DNA of 64,000 nucleotides, from positions 10,007,605-10,071,604 of the forward strand of contig OX442321.1 of NCBI GenBank assembly GCA_949358305.1. Reading direction: 5' to 3'. Source of the DNA: Strigamia acuminata (lineage: Eukaryota > Arthropoda > Chilopoda > Geophilomorpha > Linotaeniidae). The translations under genes were made by a program, and so were the position numbers. How positions within the stretch are numbered: the first letter of the stretch is position 1; each line of letters opens with the position of its first letter. This document shows, in pieces, positions 26,037-39,833 of the stretch. The notes below the pieces were generated by a model. That model made no database searches and was not told where the DNA came from. It saw only the letters and a program-made list of their open reading frames with translations.

Positions 26037-26831
26037 ATGGCAACTCCAACCAAACCCAACGACCACGTGAAGCGACCCATGAACGCCTTCATGGTGTGGT
26101 CACGAGCGCAGCGACGCAAGATCGCGCAGGAGAACCCAAAGATGCACAATTCGGAGATCAGCAAGCGGCTCGGCGCCGAGTGGAAAACGCTCAACGAGTC
26201 CCAGAAACGACCTTTCATAGACGAGGCCAAACGACTCCGCGCCCAGCACATGCGCGACCACCCAGACTACAAATACCGACCGAGACGGAAGCCCAAGACA
26301 CTGAAAAAAGATGGGTACCCCTACTCCCTTCCCTACTTATCGGCAGCCGGATTGGATTCACTGCGTTCAGTGCCACAAGGTTTCTTGCCCACGTCCTTCA
26401 GCACCAGTTTGGCCGCGCACGCCGCCGCCGCCGCCTTCGACTCGAACGAAAAAGCGCGGCTCAGTGCCGCTTTCATGCCGTACTCGCACATGGAACCTAC
26501 GTCGATGGCATCGGCTGCGTACAAGAACACTTTGAGCACCTCGCAGGCCGAGCTCAACGCTGCCGCTGCGGCCTACAGTTCGCATCTGTCGGCCTCGCTT
26601 TACTCGTCTCAAGCGGCCGCGTCTGCCGCGGCGGCGGGCTCTCTGCCCTCGCTGTCACCTCTCTCTTCGTCGGTGGTGAGTGGTGGACTTGGTTTATCGA
26701 CCAGCCCAGGAACCTCTTCCTCGCCTCATCATCACCAAGCAGGACTTGCGTCAGCATTCATGCCTAGTTACAGTCATAGTTATTCTGGCTTTCAGGACTT
26801 CAATCGACGTCCTTTGTCCGTTATCTTCTAA
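26037..26831 (+). CDS. Sox21b: SoxB2 transcription factor, Sox21b-like (intronless)
   Basis: Single-exon HMG-box factor of 264 residues from ATG 26037 ([18 protein letters not shown]). The frame is open upstream to an ATG at 25863 (58 extra residues), but that extension looks non-conserved and overlaps promoter-like words. The HMG box lies at about residues 10-88 with [20 protein letters not shown] and [15 protein letters not shown]. It is followed by [20 protein letters not shown], which resembles the post-box motif I remember for insect Sox21b (DGYPY.LPY); this is the reason for the symbol, and it needs a tree. The rest is Ala/Ser-rich with short poly-Ala tracts, ending NRRPLSVIF. SoxB2 proteins generally act as repressors in the nervous system. 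AATAAA words follow near 27416. Confidence 0.88.
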   Translation: MATPTKPNDHVKRPMNAFMVWSRAQRRKIAQENPKMHNSEISKRLGAEWKTLNESQKRPFIDEAKRLRAQHMRDHPDYKYRPRRKPKTLKKDGYPYSLPYLSAAGLDSLRSVPQGFLPTSFSTSLAAHAAAAAFDSNEKARLSAAFMPYSHMEPTSMASAAYKNTLSTSQAELNAAAAAYSSHLSASLYSSQAAASAAAAGSLPSLSPLSSSVVSGGLGLSTSPGTSSSPHHHQAGLASAFMPSYSHSYSGFQDFNRRPLSVIF

Positions 26832-27363
26832 CAGCACAAAGCCAAGGTAGGCAAAAATCAAAACATTACGTTATAATACGTCTGCGTGGAACTGTCAAAT
26901 TAACCAAAGATGAATCGTACGTGGCAGGAGCGGAGGAAGAAAAATGTAAAAAATTATATATATATATAGTTGCACCTGTTCCTAAATATGTTGACCCCCT
27001 GCTGGACCTTAATGTTTGATCATGTCTGTGATGATAATGACGATATAGACTTTTTTCTTTGCTTTTTTTCATTTCAATTATTTTTTCCCCTCAAAAAAGG
27101 GAGAAAATCGACAAAGATTTTTGTATTGTAAATCATTTGTTATTTCTGTAGCTGTATAAAAATTGATATGTTGAATTTTTACCTATACAAGTGTTTATAT
27201 TGGCAGTTTGAGCCAAATTTAACTCTTTTTTTTTCTCTTTTTCTAATTTCCACACATAAAAACTTCTATAATTCCCACTCACCACAAATTATTGTTCTCG
27301 TCTTTTTAATTACTAAATTTTATGTTCGTTTTAAAAAAAATAATCTTTGTAATAGATTAAACT

Positions 27364-27395
<32 letters not shown>

Positions 27396-27415
27396 AATAA
27401 TTTTGTTCTTAGTTG

Positions 27416-27421
27416 AATAAA
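27416..27421 (+). terminator. Possible poly(A) signal of SoxB gene 2
   Basis: AATAAA about 585 nt after the stop codon, just after an (AAT)n tract at 27364-27402. Which of several AATAAA-like words is used cannot be told. Confidence 0.35.
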
Positions 27422-28830
27422 CTGCTAAACATGTTGTATATTTTTCAAAATTATTGAATTTTATCCAAACAATCTTGATTTCAATCTGCAAAACAGACAC
27501 ATTATCAAAATACGGATACTGTATATGCAATCGATACCGTACGCTCTTTTTCCACCACTCAAGGAGAAAAAGCAAAAAAAGCGCACAAACAGCAGTAAAG
27601 GTTTATTTGATTGAAATACAAAGTATATTGCATCGACAATAAGCATCATTAGAGGCTTGCCAGTGGCTTCCGCTCAATTCAAACATGCAATTGTGGAATT
27701 CTAATGGAACATACATAATCTCGATTCTGATCAAAAGCTGCAACAAAAGTGAAATATTTCCCACATAACTAAACCAGACGGGAAGCGCTCTTTTCTCTGC
27801 ACCGGAAGTAGGCCAAAAATAACGAAACGTTCATTCGAGCGGAGAATTTGTACAAATTATTCAATAATGTAACCGAAGGATTCACGTAACACTAAACACA
27901 AGTTAAAGGTCAAGCTCAAAAATCTATTGAAGAGGGGCGGCCTAGCAAAGGAACATCTGTTTAACGTTGGGGTTGTTCAATGTGTCATTTGTGGTGCAGG
28001 CCCCTATTCATCCACTGAGAAGATATCAAAGCGCTTTGAAACGCTTAATTTATTGCCACGCATACAAATGATCAAATGTGCTAACAAATCACAACATTCA
28101 ACACACTAAAAGTCTGTTTGATAATACAATACAGTAAATATCTTTTTTTTTCAACACTGTTTTCCTCTTGCCATTCAACTTGACGCGTTAATCTCTTTCT
28201 AATGTTGCAACTTTTCGATTGTATTTATTTACTTTTTCATGCAAAAATTTTTCTTTCTTTAATTCCACGATTATGAGGCTCAATGCCCCCTTTCCCTTAT
28301 GATGTAGGGTGTTTGAGGGACGACTGAAAAAGGCAAGTGAAGCCAAATAGCAAAAGGAAATGCGAAAACTTTTTCTCAATGCACTCAACACTTTTGCAAG
28401 TTGACACAAAGAATATGGAAAATTGAATAGTTGGGGGGAGAGAAAATGAGAAAGCTCAAAGTCGCAAAGTCACAAAGTATAAATAAAAAGTTGTTATTGC
28501 ATATCATGACGGAAATTGTAAATAAATTAACTTTTTCTGTTCCATTAAAATATATATATCTATATGTATATTATTTAGAATGTGTTTCACATTTCAATTG
28601 GAGCATTATATCCTGATTGTTGTTTGTTCTGCTTGTTTATTTCGTCACACCTCAATAGATTCAACACATATACGTAACAACACCCACTCGTTACCAGCCG
28701 TAATTTCACTTTTGTATTTTTTTTTGCGACATCAGTCAGCGCGTGCCGACTTTCATTTCAATTAATACGCATCACTCCCAGAAATAAAAGATGCAGCACA
28801 ATCCAAAAAAGTGCACAACTGCACTTTAAA

Positions 28831-29080
28831 ATGCAAATATTCATTTTTTTGGAAGATAAATGCACATTTAGAATAAAAATATTCATTTTTTAAAAGATAA
28901 ATGCACATTTAGAATAAAAATATTCATTTTTTAAAAGATAAATGCACATTTAGAATAAAAATATTCATTTTTTAAAAGATAAATGCACATTTAGAATAAA
29001 AATATTCATTTTTTAAAAGATAAATGCACATTTAGAATAAAAATATTCATTTTTTAAAAGATAAATGCACATTTAGAATG
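28831..29080. repeat. 41-bp tandem satellite, five identical units plus edges
   Basis: Units start at 28860, 28901, 28942, 28983 and 29024, with a partial sixth at 29065. Each begins ATGCACATTTAG and contains AATATTCATTTTTT. The five full copies are identical by eye. The left edge (28831-28859) is a related 29-nt unit lacking an internal 12 nt, so that it reads ATGCAAAT, a perfect POU octamer. Confidence 0.95.
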
Positions 29081-29754
29081 AAAATTCGCACAAATGCATT
29101 TTTTTTAGGTGCTAAAGTTTCTTTCTGTGCTAAATTTGTTTAAAAGAATTCAAGGTTTCAATTCAAGTTGCTTAAAATGCAACCTGTGTTTTTTTTTTTC
29201 CTTTTAACAAAAATGTGTTTTTTTTTTTTATCTCCTGACAATACAAACAATTTTTTTGTTCAATGTAAAGGTGGCAGACATACGCATCGTCCACAAACAA
29301 AACCCATTAAACAAAAGGTTTTTTTGTTCTTTGTATCATCAGGTGGCCGGGAGGAGTAGGAGAAAAGTGTTGCACTAAGTCCACAATTGAGAATTGACTC
29401 AACAAACAGTTCAATTCGTTGTTCTTATTTTTTTTTAAAAAGAAAAAACTTAATGCATAAAAGGTTTTAGAATTAACAATAATCGATTGCCTTCGAATAT
29501 TGTATCGAGCGATTAATCACAAAACCCTTTCACATTATCGCTAAAAATACAAAAAAATAAGCATCTGCTTTAATTTATAAAGATTTTTTTGAATTAGCAT
29601 GTGTTGGCTGGATAATGGAATCGATGTATCTTTCTATGCAAGCCACCTGCCGCTAAATTTAATAATCATCGAGTGAAAGGGATAGCAATCTAAATTTGCT
29701 TTAAAATGTTCTAAATAATAATTGTATAGTTCGCTGCAAAAAAATTAAAAGAAG

Positions 29755-29784
29755 TGCAATTATGCAATTATGCAATTATGCATT
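29755..29784. repeat. Octamer tandem repeat (TGCAATTA)3.75
   Basis: Three complete copies of TGCAATTA and a partial fourth. The unit contains a homeodomain-type core (AATTA) and a half POU word (ATGCAA). Confidence 0.95.
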
Positions 29785-32700
29785 GCGATTCGAATAAACA
29801 TCAAATCTGAACCGATTATTACAATTAATACCACCAACAGATAATATTCATTTCAAGGACATTTGAAATTTCTTAATTTATAATTTGCAGACTAATATAA
29901 ATTTGATCAGAATTTCGAGCCAATTTTAAATTTAACCTGCTTTAATGGCCAAAAACAGGTCAAAAACTCTACACATTAGAACGGCGCTAATCTACACTAC
30001 GATAATTTTCTCACGCAATTACTTCACATTTATCATCAGAAGAAAAGGAAATTGTCCAAAAATGGCACAGAAAAAAATATTAGTCTAGTCCCACCATTGT
30101 AATTTATAAAACTGCGCTTGTAACTTGCGCAGAAATTCGGGCCTATCTCAGTGCAAAATATTCGAAATTATTTTTTTCCAAAACAATATTCTTACAGCAT
30201 CTCCAATTCCAGCCTTTTACTGTTACATTTATTATTACACGATCGAACTTGTTTATTAACTCTTAGACGAAAAAATTATACACGATCAAACCCCCTTACA
30301 TTTTGAAAAATAGACTATTGTTGTGATGAAAAGGTGAATTCTGTTGAGATGACTAAAGAGGAGAGAATTGTGAAAACGATATAAACAGGACGGACAAATG
30401 TCTCAATAGGATTACGCCACACTAGTACATAATGCAAGTACAAGGCATTCCTTTGTGCCGTCATCCTGTGTCGGAAAATAGTTTACTGAATAGAATATGG
30501 ACCTGTGCCATGATACACATCCTTCCTTCCTATTGTATTATAATATCCCAGAATATATTAAACTCAATGTCGTTACTTCCTCAATATTCATCCGTTTTTG
30601 TTTTTTTCGCGTATTATCCAATAAATCCACATGTGTTTATCCTCATAATAAGCTGACATAATTACCTACTTTCAATTTCAATTACGATTCGATTAATTAA
30701 TCTCGGAGATAGAAAGAAGAAATAGATTCATCAAAACACGCCAAGGACGGCGTTGCACAAAAGGCAACAGTTGATATTACTTGAAGAGGCAGACTAGAAG
30801 AAAAATGATGATTATTTGTAGAAATAAATTACACTTTTTTTGATATATTTTTTTTACACTTTAAGTCATTAAAGTTGAGCGAAAGAGGAAATCCTTCTAT
30901 TTCACACCGTGCATGACATGTCAATTTTGATTAAAGTTAATTTTTAAGTGCACGAATTTCCAATTCCACCAATCATGAACCACTTTAGAACGATAAGACT
31001 CAAATAGTTCACTTCAAAACAAGATGCAGAAAGAATTTCTGACACATTCCACAGAGGCTTAAACTAAACATTTGCACTAAACACCACATTACCCTCAATC
31101 TGACCCTCGTTTCTTTCATGCTATTCAGTTTGGGTCATTCAACAGATGCAACGCGATTAAAAACATAAATTTGTTTGAAAACACCATTCGTACAAACAGC
31201 ACCACTACCCGCCACTACCGCATTTTATCAATAGAAGACAAACGGCAAAATGTTTCATGTATTTTTGCATGTTTATCCCCTAATTTAGTGAAACCTGAAA
31301 CGTCCCATATGGTTCAGAAGTTTATTTTAAAATATATTGCTTTTCACTTAATGCGTGCCAAAATGTACAATAATGCATTTCATAATAAAATTGAAAAAAA
31401 GCGTTTGAAAATGCATTCATTTTTGAGTCGTAATTATATTGGAAATGCCTTTTATAAGCAATAGATTTTACAATCTGCATTCTCGCAAAGCCCAATTCAG
31501 TAATGCATTTCAAAGTATATAATATATAATATATATAATATGTATTTTTCAAACATATGGGGTATCATAGACATTTCGTATTCATCAAATCACTAACTTA
31601 ATTTCTTTATATATAAAAAAAAAATCAATTTAAAAAAGGGTTGAACCTAATTTCCTGAACTCTCCTCATTTTATTTAAACGGCTTCTTTACATTCACTAC
31701 TCAACTTCATTTTTAAGCAAATTAAAAATAAAAAAAAAAATAATAATAAAAAAACTGACTGTGGCTTTGGCTTCTATAGCAAATTTGGGTTCATTTTTCA
31801 ATTTTGTTGTTTGCACAAATATAAAAATAGCACTCCAGCTGACCCTAAAGGAAAGATGGGTAACCGTCGCCCCCCTGTGTGCTATTTTTAATACACAGAT
31901 TGCTAGGAAGAATAGCAGAGAGTGCATCATTTCTCTTCTTCCATCCATTCATCATCTAATGGCTCTTCTCATCTGAGTTGAGAGCTTCATGAAAAGAAGA
32001 AACCTTTAGGCTTTAATAAAGACACTGCTTGTTACTTTCATCAAATCTCAAAACTCTATTTATTGATTTATTTGCCAATTTGAGTACAATGAGACAAAAA
32101 TTCCTTTTTAGCGTTCTTGTCAAACACACACATCCAAAAGTATTCAAATCACAAACTAAAATGAATCAAACAAGTATCGAGTAAAATTTTAAATATATTT
32201 TGATGTGTATCACATTTCCTTACTGATTTAATAACACCCAGTCATCGATTGCGAGTGAGAAAACGAGTCTATTGTATTCGTGTCACATTGTTTTCCACCG
32301 ACAGAACCGGAAATAAGCCCCACTAGTGGTAAAGGCGCAAAAAAAGTGTGTCGATGAATCCCCCACCCTACCAACGATTGTCCCCTATGATTAGAAAGGA
32401 CATGTCAATGCCAAGGTGACCGCATAGGGAATTCCCCTTTTGTGCGCTACAATCACATAGTGACACATTATATCCATTACAATGAATGGGAATAAATTGA
32501 AGAAAACCAGTAGCCGCAGAATTTATTCGAAAATGAAGTGGTGTGAGTGAGTGAGCGTTGTGTTGATGATAAGAATCAATTCAGTTCAGTTTCATACAGT
32601 GGACGATAGAATAGACGCCAAGACGGCGCTTCTTCTTATCAGCGTTCCTTTTCATGACATCATAGAATACAGAAGAACGGGGAGGGGGTCCCCAGTCCGA

Positions 32701-35700
32701 AAAGAAGTTGAAAGACGTCATTGTACTACCCCCACCCGTCCTTCTCATTTTTTCCTTCCATCTTCCCATTGGTCGCCTTCCACCCCTCGCAACATTTTCG
32801 AGTAGAAGTCAGCACAAAAGGAACGGGAAATCAACACGCTATATGTCGACCACCTCCGCCTCCCGCAATCTCATGTTCCCAATCTGCACAAGGAAAAATA
32901 TTTTCCACTTTTATTTATCTTCTTATTACGATTTAAATGAGCTGTTTGTGTGATTGTTGTGAGTGCAGACCAATCAGATTTTATTCGCTCACGTTAATCA
33001 GTCAGTTTTTATGCATTCATTCCGTTTTGCAGTTGCCAGAAGATGACGCGATGGAGAAGCGAGGCAGATTGGTGAAGGGGGCCCCGGCATAACACAAAGT
33101 GACGAGGACAGCTAAGAGGAAAAGGAGGGCGAAGACGATAACTATCGACACGCGAGAAATTGCCGTGTGACGGTGCTGTCATCACTATCGAGACGCCACC
33201 GGAAATGGAAGGGGAACAGGACTGAAAAATGTCATCCGCCGGCAGAGCGCATGCACTCTGTTGTTCGTGGAACCTCGATTTGACAGTAAAGAGAGAGAAA
33301 GAGAGAGAGAGAGATGGAGAGGAAAAAAAAACAAGCACTGGTTCACCTCCGACCACACAAAAGATTTCATAAAAGTACAAGAAACATGGAAAACATTCGA
33401 CGGATTTTCAAAAAAAGAAATGAGGGGAAATATACAATAAAAATAGTTTAATATATATAAAAGAAAAGATTACTAGACACACAAATCCTTTTCATACTTA
33501 TAGTTTAGAGTGAAATATCGGTGTGACATTCCGCTGACACCCAAAGCCAGACGGATGACCGGAGCAATTTTCCACAACAAATCCTAATGTTGAGAAATGC
33601 GCCAATTTGATCAGTAATAAAGAAAAGAGAGCAGCACATGATTGGAGAACAAAAAAGGCGCATTTTTGTCGCTTTCATTTTAAAGTGTGAGTTCTCAGCG
33701 GGTATTTGAGAGAGGATGTAGTTTACAGAGGTGGTTGGGGGTGAGTTGTTGAAATATGAGCATCCCCCTATAATCGGATTTGATGGTGGCTCATTTCCAT
33801 TCCTCAGTTTCCCCGAACGTCGTATTATCATATCGGGACAAGACCTTATTCTCATCACAACTTACTAATCCCCGTGTGGGCTCCTAATTCTGACGCATGG
33901 CTGCGAGTAAAAGACCGAAAACAAGCTGAAAGAAAAACAAAAATTCCTTCGCTTTCCATGTCTTGACGCGCGCTCTACTATTCATTATTTTCGTAATACA
34001 CTACTATCGTTATTATTATGACATAAAACCTGCACCGCATTTGAAAACGCGCTTATCACCAACACCATCTACTGCACACGTAGTAAATTTTAAAGCGAGA
34101 GGGGTAGGGGAGAGTGGGGTCACGTAGTAACTTGTTCGGATGCAGATTAATATCCCAGCATCCCTCTTTGTTTGCCTAATCTAGAGCCTAATGGCACTTG
34201 TGTTGGATTCCTGCATCAACTGCACAGTTATCAACGACGCATGCGTGTTGTGTGCATCCATAAATTCAGATTGCGCACTCTCTAATCGCAAACGAACGAC
34301 CGCCATTATTCCTAGTACCCGGATGAATGTGTAATGGAGGCCGCGACCGGATGCTACTGTATAACCTCCGTCCTCTGACAGATGACTTATGGTTGCATCT
34401 AACACAATGGGTCAAAGAGGAGACAACGCCCCCGCATCACTGCAAGGGTTAAAGGCCTCGTGCAACGACAAGATGAGGGAGGGGTCATTTTTGACTCATC
34501 TCTTTACCAAATATGCACTCACTCACTCTCTAAACTCTAAAAGGAGATGATCGCGTTCGCGCATGCCAGGAAGCGCCATGGGAGGCGCACAAGATGCAAG
34601 GGATGTTTAAATAGAGGAAGGGGGATTGGCCGAGATGTACAAGACACACGAGACGGAAGCGATTGCGACGGAGGGGAAAGAAAGAAAGAAAAGGAAAAAG
34701 GGCGAAATGCGAATGCGGACATAGTCAAACAGACAATTCGTGAATAATAGTGCGCATCATGGACTAATCCATGTTCCGAGCATTTTAATTTTGCAAGCCA
34801 CAATACACATGCTACTTCTTTTTTTTCTTGTTTTGCCATTCTATGCAAAATGAATGGCGTCACTCCACATTCACCTCTCGAGAGAAATAAATGAATAAAT
34901 TGTTCTCGTCAAATCCGACGAGAATGGCAGGTGTCTCACTTCCCATACACCTGAGGTCATCCGCTTTCTTTCTTTCTTTTTTATTGTATACAAGAGAAGG
35001 AGGACCCGCTTTTGTCCCCTTTGATAAATGACTCCAACACATAATGCAGAGAGTGCTGGGAAAAAAAAATTTTAAGAAAAGAAAATTATATATAAAAACA
35101 TTAAGTTTAGAATAAAAGCATCACAAACAAATCACAAGCAACGTGATTGATTAGTGTTTGATTAATGCACTTAATGGTGAAATTAGGATGAGTAAAAAAC
35201 CACGCCCAGAACCGAAATCATCGTGCTCGTACCATTACTTCCTATGAGGGGAAAATGATTTCGTGGGTCGCTTTGCGGGGGTCACGAGTTTTCATGAATC
35301 GACTTAATGTCACTCGCTATTTTATTCTTAACAGCTAATAAGAGAAACCCGATTATAAATCACTCGCGTCTCTCTCCACCCCTTTTAGGAGCGCTCCATT
35401 AACCAAGTGTTCTGCTTCCGGCTCAAATAATGGCCGCGAACATTTCAACCTCGTCTTAATTCATGCATCCACAATATATGTATGTATGTAATATGTATAT
35501 ATATATATATGCGCCACCGTCATTGCATTTGGCATAGTGTCAAGTTAAAACCTTGACAAACGCCAAAACCGACATTTTTTCGTCCATCAATGGCAACCTC
35601 GAGGAAGGGTGAGTGGGGAAAACGTAGGAAAAAAAATATATAAGAAAGAAATGGAAGCAAAATTTTTCGATATTTTAAATCAACAGACTCCCGTCTATTG

Positions 35701-38061
35701 TAAGGGAAATGAGTTTTTGCTGCGTTCTCTCTCTTTCTTTAGGGCAGCGACTCTCGAGATAAGATTGCTGGACGAATATTCTATTCACAAAACCATTTTG
35801 CTCTATCAATTGTTATAATAATATAAAAAAAAACATTAAGGGGGGAAAAAATGTGAATCGAGCTTCCTTCCCATAATGATGAAAATGAAAACAAAAGCCG
35901 GCGAAAAGCGCCAGAAGAAGGAACTGGGGATGAGAGTGAAAGATGGGGAATTATATGAATAAGCGGAATTGAACGTTGGTTTCGGGCTCGAGATTAGTTT
36001 TAATCGTAAGCGACACCTTTTGCTTGACATTTCCCTTGATTACCTTCCCCTTTGAGTAGCTTTTAATCAGGGAAAATCAATGGTAATCACCAGGCGCGCA
36101 CACACAAACCGCGTGCGTCTTCTCAATCCCATCAAAAGGAAAAGTTCACTCGAGTAAAAGATACTCATTTACACGACTTTCATCGTGCGGGGTACTTGCT
36201 ATCCATCTCTGTTTGTCCCCTCGCTTTCTCCCCTTACCTTAAATCGCATTTTTTGAATGAGGGAAAAGAAGAAAAAAAAATATTTTTTTTTCGCCTTTAT
36301 CAGACAAGTCAGAAATCAGGTTCCGTCATCTGTTACTTTCAAAAAATAAAACCAATAAAAAATCGATTCTTCAACTCGTGTGCCACAACTGTATCTTCAC
36401 AAAACAGTTGTATTTCCCTTCAATCTATTTCTTATTCTTCGAACAATAAAGGAAACTCAAACGAGCACGACACAAAGACCAGCTCTGCACACAAGCCCAA
36501 CCTTAAATTGACCCCGAAATGAGAAATTTTTCTCCTCAATAAAAACCGGTTCGTTTAAATTTGAATTCATTAAAATAAAAACGTCCTATTTTAAAAATGA
36601 CTTTTCAAAAATGAAATATTAAAACTTAATCACCTTAACCTCAAATTATTCCCTTTTTTTTTCTTTTCTTTTTAATGGCACAAATTGTTTTTCTTTTCTT
36701 TCGTCTCGAAGTGGACCCAACTTAATTACCTTCAACTCAATTGAATTCAAATACTTATATAAATAAATAAAAAAATATAAATAAATTGATATAAAAAGAG
36801 AAGAAAAAAAATAGAGAAGCACATTCTTGGAATTCCCAAATCATATTTCACTCGATGCAGTGTTCCTGTTCCTGTTAACACTTTAAGCCTGATTCACACT
36901 CGACGCGTATAAGAGATGGAAGCGAGACCACTTTGTAAAGATCAAAACATACACAGTTTAAGCCGAGCAAATGGCAACTCCTCACTACAACGACATCGAA
37001 ACTCCAGTCGCAGTCCTTCCTTTCGCCAAAACATTCAATTTATAAACAGAGCTGTGTAAAGACGAGGGTTAAGGACGAGGGGAAAGCAAGAGAAACAGGG
37101 GTCGCAAACCAAAAGGGGAAAAAGACGACCTCGTGTCACATTTGCATGAGGGGGAGAAATAACCCTAACATATTTCATTCTATAACACCCATTTTTTCTT
37201 CTTTTCTACGTATTTCCTCTTTTTTTTTTAAAGATGCCACTTTTGATTGACAGTCATATTTTTATAGAAAAAAAAATAAATATATTAAAAAAAAAAAAAA
37301 AAATGTACAAAAAATGTCAAAAGTTTGCAAAAATTGGCATCAAACTCTGCAAAGATTGTATGCGAAGATAAAATGTGTGCTCAATCAAGCCGCCCCCTGT
37401 TAATGGGCACGCGGACTGCCTCCTCCATCATCCGTGACGTATTCATCACACGCTGATAGGAATAGCAAAAGAGATTTACATCAAAGTGATGCTGACTCGG
37501 GAGAAAATAACAGGAAAAAAAATCAAACAAACTGACATGATGAGTTGGTGGAAGCGCAATCTGGCGTGGTGTTGCAGCGGCATCTGGCGAGAAGCGAGAA
37601 AAACTCCTTTGGCTCTTCACACGAGCTTTGGAGCCATTCAAATCATCTTAGGGTTGGGTTGTGACATCGGGTGATAAGAGGGGGTGCGTTAAAAGGAAAG
37701 GGTCACTCGACATTGTGTAGGAAAGGGGAGAAAACGGTACAATCATCTGGTGTTGAGAAGATGTGTAGGGGTGGGGGGCGGGCGCGTTTTCCAGTGTACA
37801 GATGGACACCTCGTGGAATTCATTTCCCTCTTCACTTATCTCTATACCAGAGGAACGGTGGAAATTTCATTAGTGGCCCGTTGGCGTCGCCCTTGGAAGT
37901 GCAACTCCCTCGTAGTGACAATAGCCGTGAGAGAGGGGGTCGTGAGCCGCTTATCGTTCTGTCCCTCAGGCAATAATGACGTCGCTACGGATACAAGGGA
38001 CACCTCATCACATTACCTAATATAAAAAAAAGACAGAAGTGAGGAAAAAATCCTCTCCTCT

Positions 38062-38092
38062 TTCTTTTCTTTTTTTTAAAAAAAGAAAAGAA
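38062..38092. repeat. Perfect inverted repeat of T/C and A/G runs
   Basis: Two 15-nt arms (TTCTTTTCTTTTTTT and its complement) flank a single T. It could form a hairpin, but low complexity makes chance plausible. Confidence 0.8.
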
Positions 38093-38165
38093 TTAAAAAA
38101 GAAATCCGGATTTACTCATTGCTCAGATTTCAGCAGTGTCCACCACCAGGAACCGGACAATTGTC

Positions 38166-38186
38166 ACTTCCGGAACGATCGGAAGT
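38166..38186. promoter_or_regulatory. Inverted pair of ETS sites
   Basis: ACTTCCG and CGGAAGT face each other across 7 nt. Both arms are full ETS core sites. There is no gene start visible nearby. Confidence 0.4.
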
Positions 38187-39800
38187 AACACCAACTCGAT
38201 GTAGGTCACGCATCAACACATGGGAAATTGTTTAAAAGCCACAACAATTTATTTTATTTTTTTAATTTTTTTTTCTTCAAATTCTTACGGTCCCCCCTGC
38301 GGTGGGTAAATTTATTTAAGAGATTTATCTAAAGAATTAAGTTTAGAACACAATAAATTGAAAAAAGAGAAAGATATCTAAAAGAAAAGCACCTTATTAT
38401 CCTTTTTATCAGCTTCAAAATAAAGTAATTGTGTGCACACGCACACACCCACACCCATACATATACAGAGGATAAAAAAAATATAAAAAAGAAAAATTAC
38501 GACATCCAATCACCCGTCGGTTTTATCATCTTTGTGCTTTGCCGCACCGCGTCGCCTCTTTTATATTTGAGCGATTTTTTTTATTGTCACCTGGCAAACA
38601 ATATTTGTTCTTTATCCATCAATTTCGTCTGATATAACATAATGAACTGTTTGTTCGGCACGAGAAATAAAACCGAGATAAGAAATAACAAGGCGCTGCT
38701 TGATGATATTTTATTTTATCAGAAAAGTAAGCTTTTTAAAAAAAAAGAAAGAAAGAGGGGAAAGACTCATTAGGATCTATTATTCCCACCACAGAGAAAA
38801 AGGAGGATAAATGGCACCTGAGTAAACAAAAATACATTAAACTTAAAGAAAAAAAAATCAAATAAAGATCCTGTTTTTCTCGTTATTTATAAATATCGCT
38901 GCCAATTAAAAGGCAGTAATTAAAAAAAAAAAAGAAGCGGAATTTCGGTTCGTCCACAATGCCCCTTAAAAGTCGGCGAGTGGAAATTGTCGCTCCTCGC
39001 GACCCATCATTGCCGGAAACGAGACAAAAAGACGATGTGAATTTTTGCAAAACAAGTGCAAACCGGTGCAATCAAAAAGGAAGGTTATGTGTGGTTGGTT
39101 GCATATTTTTAATCACCCTTGATTGATCCGCACCTCGTGCTCTTTTCTCACCTGTGTACTAATGTGATCCTCCCTCACACCATTCTATAGTTGTGGTGAA
39201 AAAAGGTGTAAAAAAGAGCCTTTCTCCTCCCTCATCTTTTCTTCACAACAATACAATACTCGTGCGCTGTGTGGGTGTACCGAGCTGTCTATAGTCCATT
39301 CTCCTCTGGGTAATGAGGGGCTCAATGGCCTCCTTTCACTCGCTTCTCAAAGCCACGTGTTGAGGGACGACAAAGGTCCCTCCCTACTCCACTTCACCAA
39401 CTCCACCCATCCACCGTCGTATACTCCTCTGACCAAATCCAATTCAACCGAGTCCGTAGAGGCCACGCGCTCCACAAGAACCTTCAAATTCCATTCTCTC
39501 CATCCACCAACACTTTTCTTTCTTCCCTTTTTTCTCCCCGACCACCCCCACCCCCTGGTTTTTTTTCTTTTCGAACCAAACTCTCTCGCCCTCTCCTTTC
39601 TTAGGTCTCTATCAGACGAAAACGTGCCAAGAAAATCTTATCGTCAAACTGAGTGCCTTTGGTCAACAGAATCACACCAAAAGACCGCATCAAATCCCAC
39701 CGGCATCAAACGCCAAATAACCCACAACCTTTCTCAAACACATTTTACAACCCTAATGTGTACACTAAATCGAATCTATTCACTTTTTAAACCAAATTTA

Positions 39801-39833
39801 TTGAAAATGAATTGAAAATGAATTGAAAATGAA
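39801..39833. repeat. 11-bp tandem repeat (TTGAAAATGAA)3
   Basis: Three perfect head-to-tail copies. Confidence 0.95.

Noticed and set aside
25895-26251. Long minus-strand open frame antisense to the HMG box of SoxB gene 2
   Set aside because: Equivalent antisense frames occur in all three Sox genes (also 15135-15410 and 41003-41266) because the HMG codons lack antisense stops; they mirror the conserved box.
39357-39815. 152-codon plus-strand open frame
   Set aside because: Low-complexity Ser/Pro/Phe code, no motif, no promoter or splice context.
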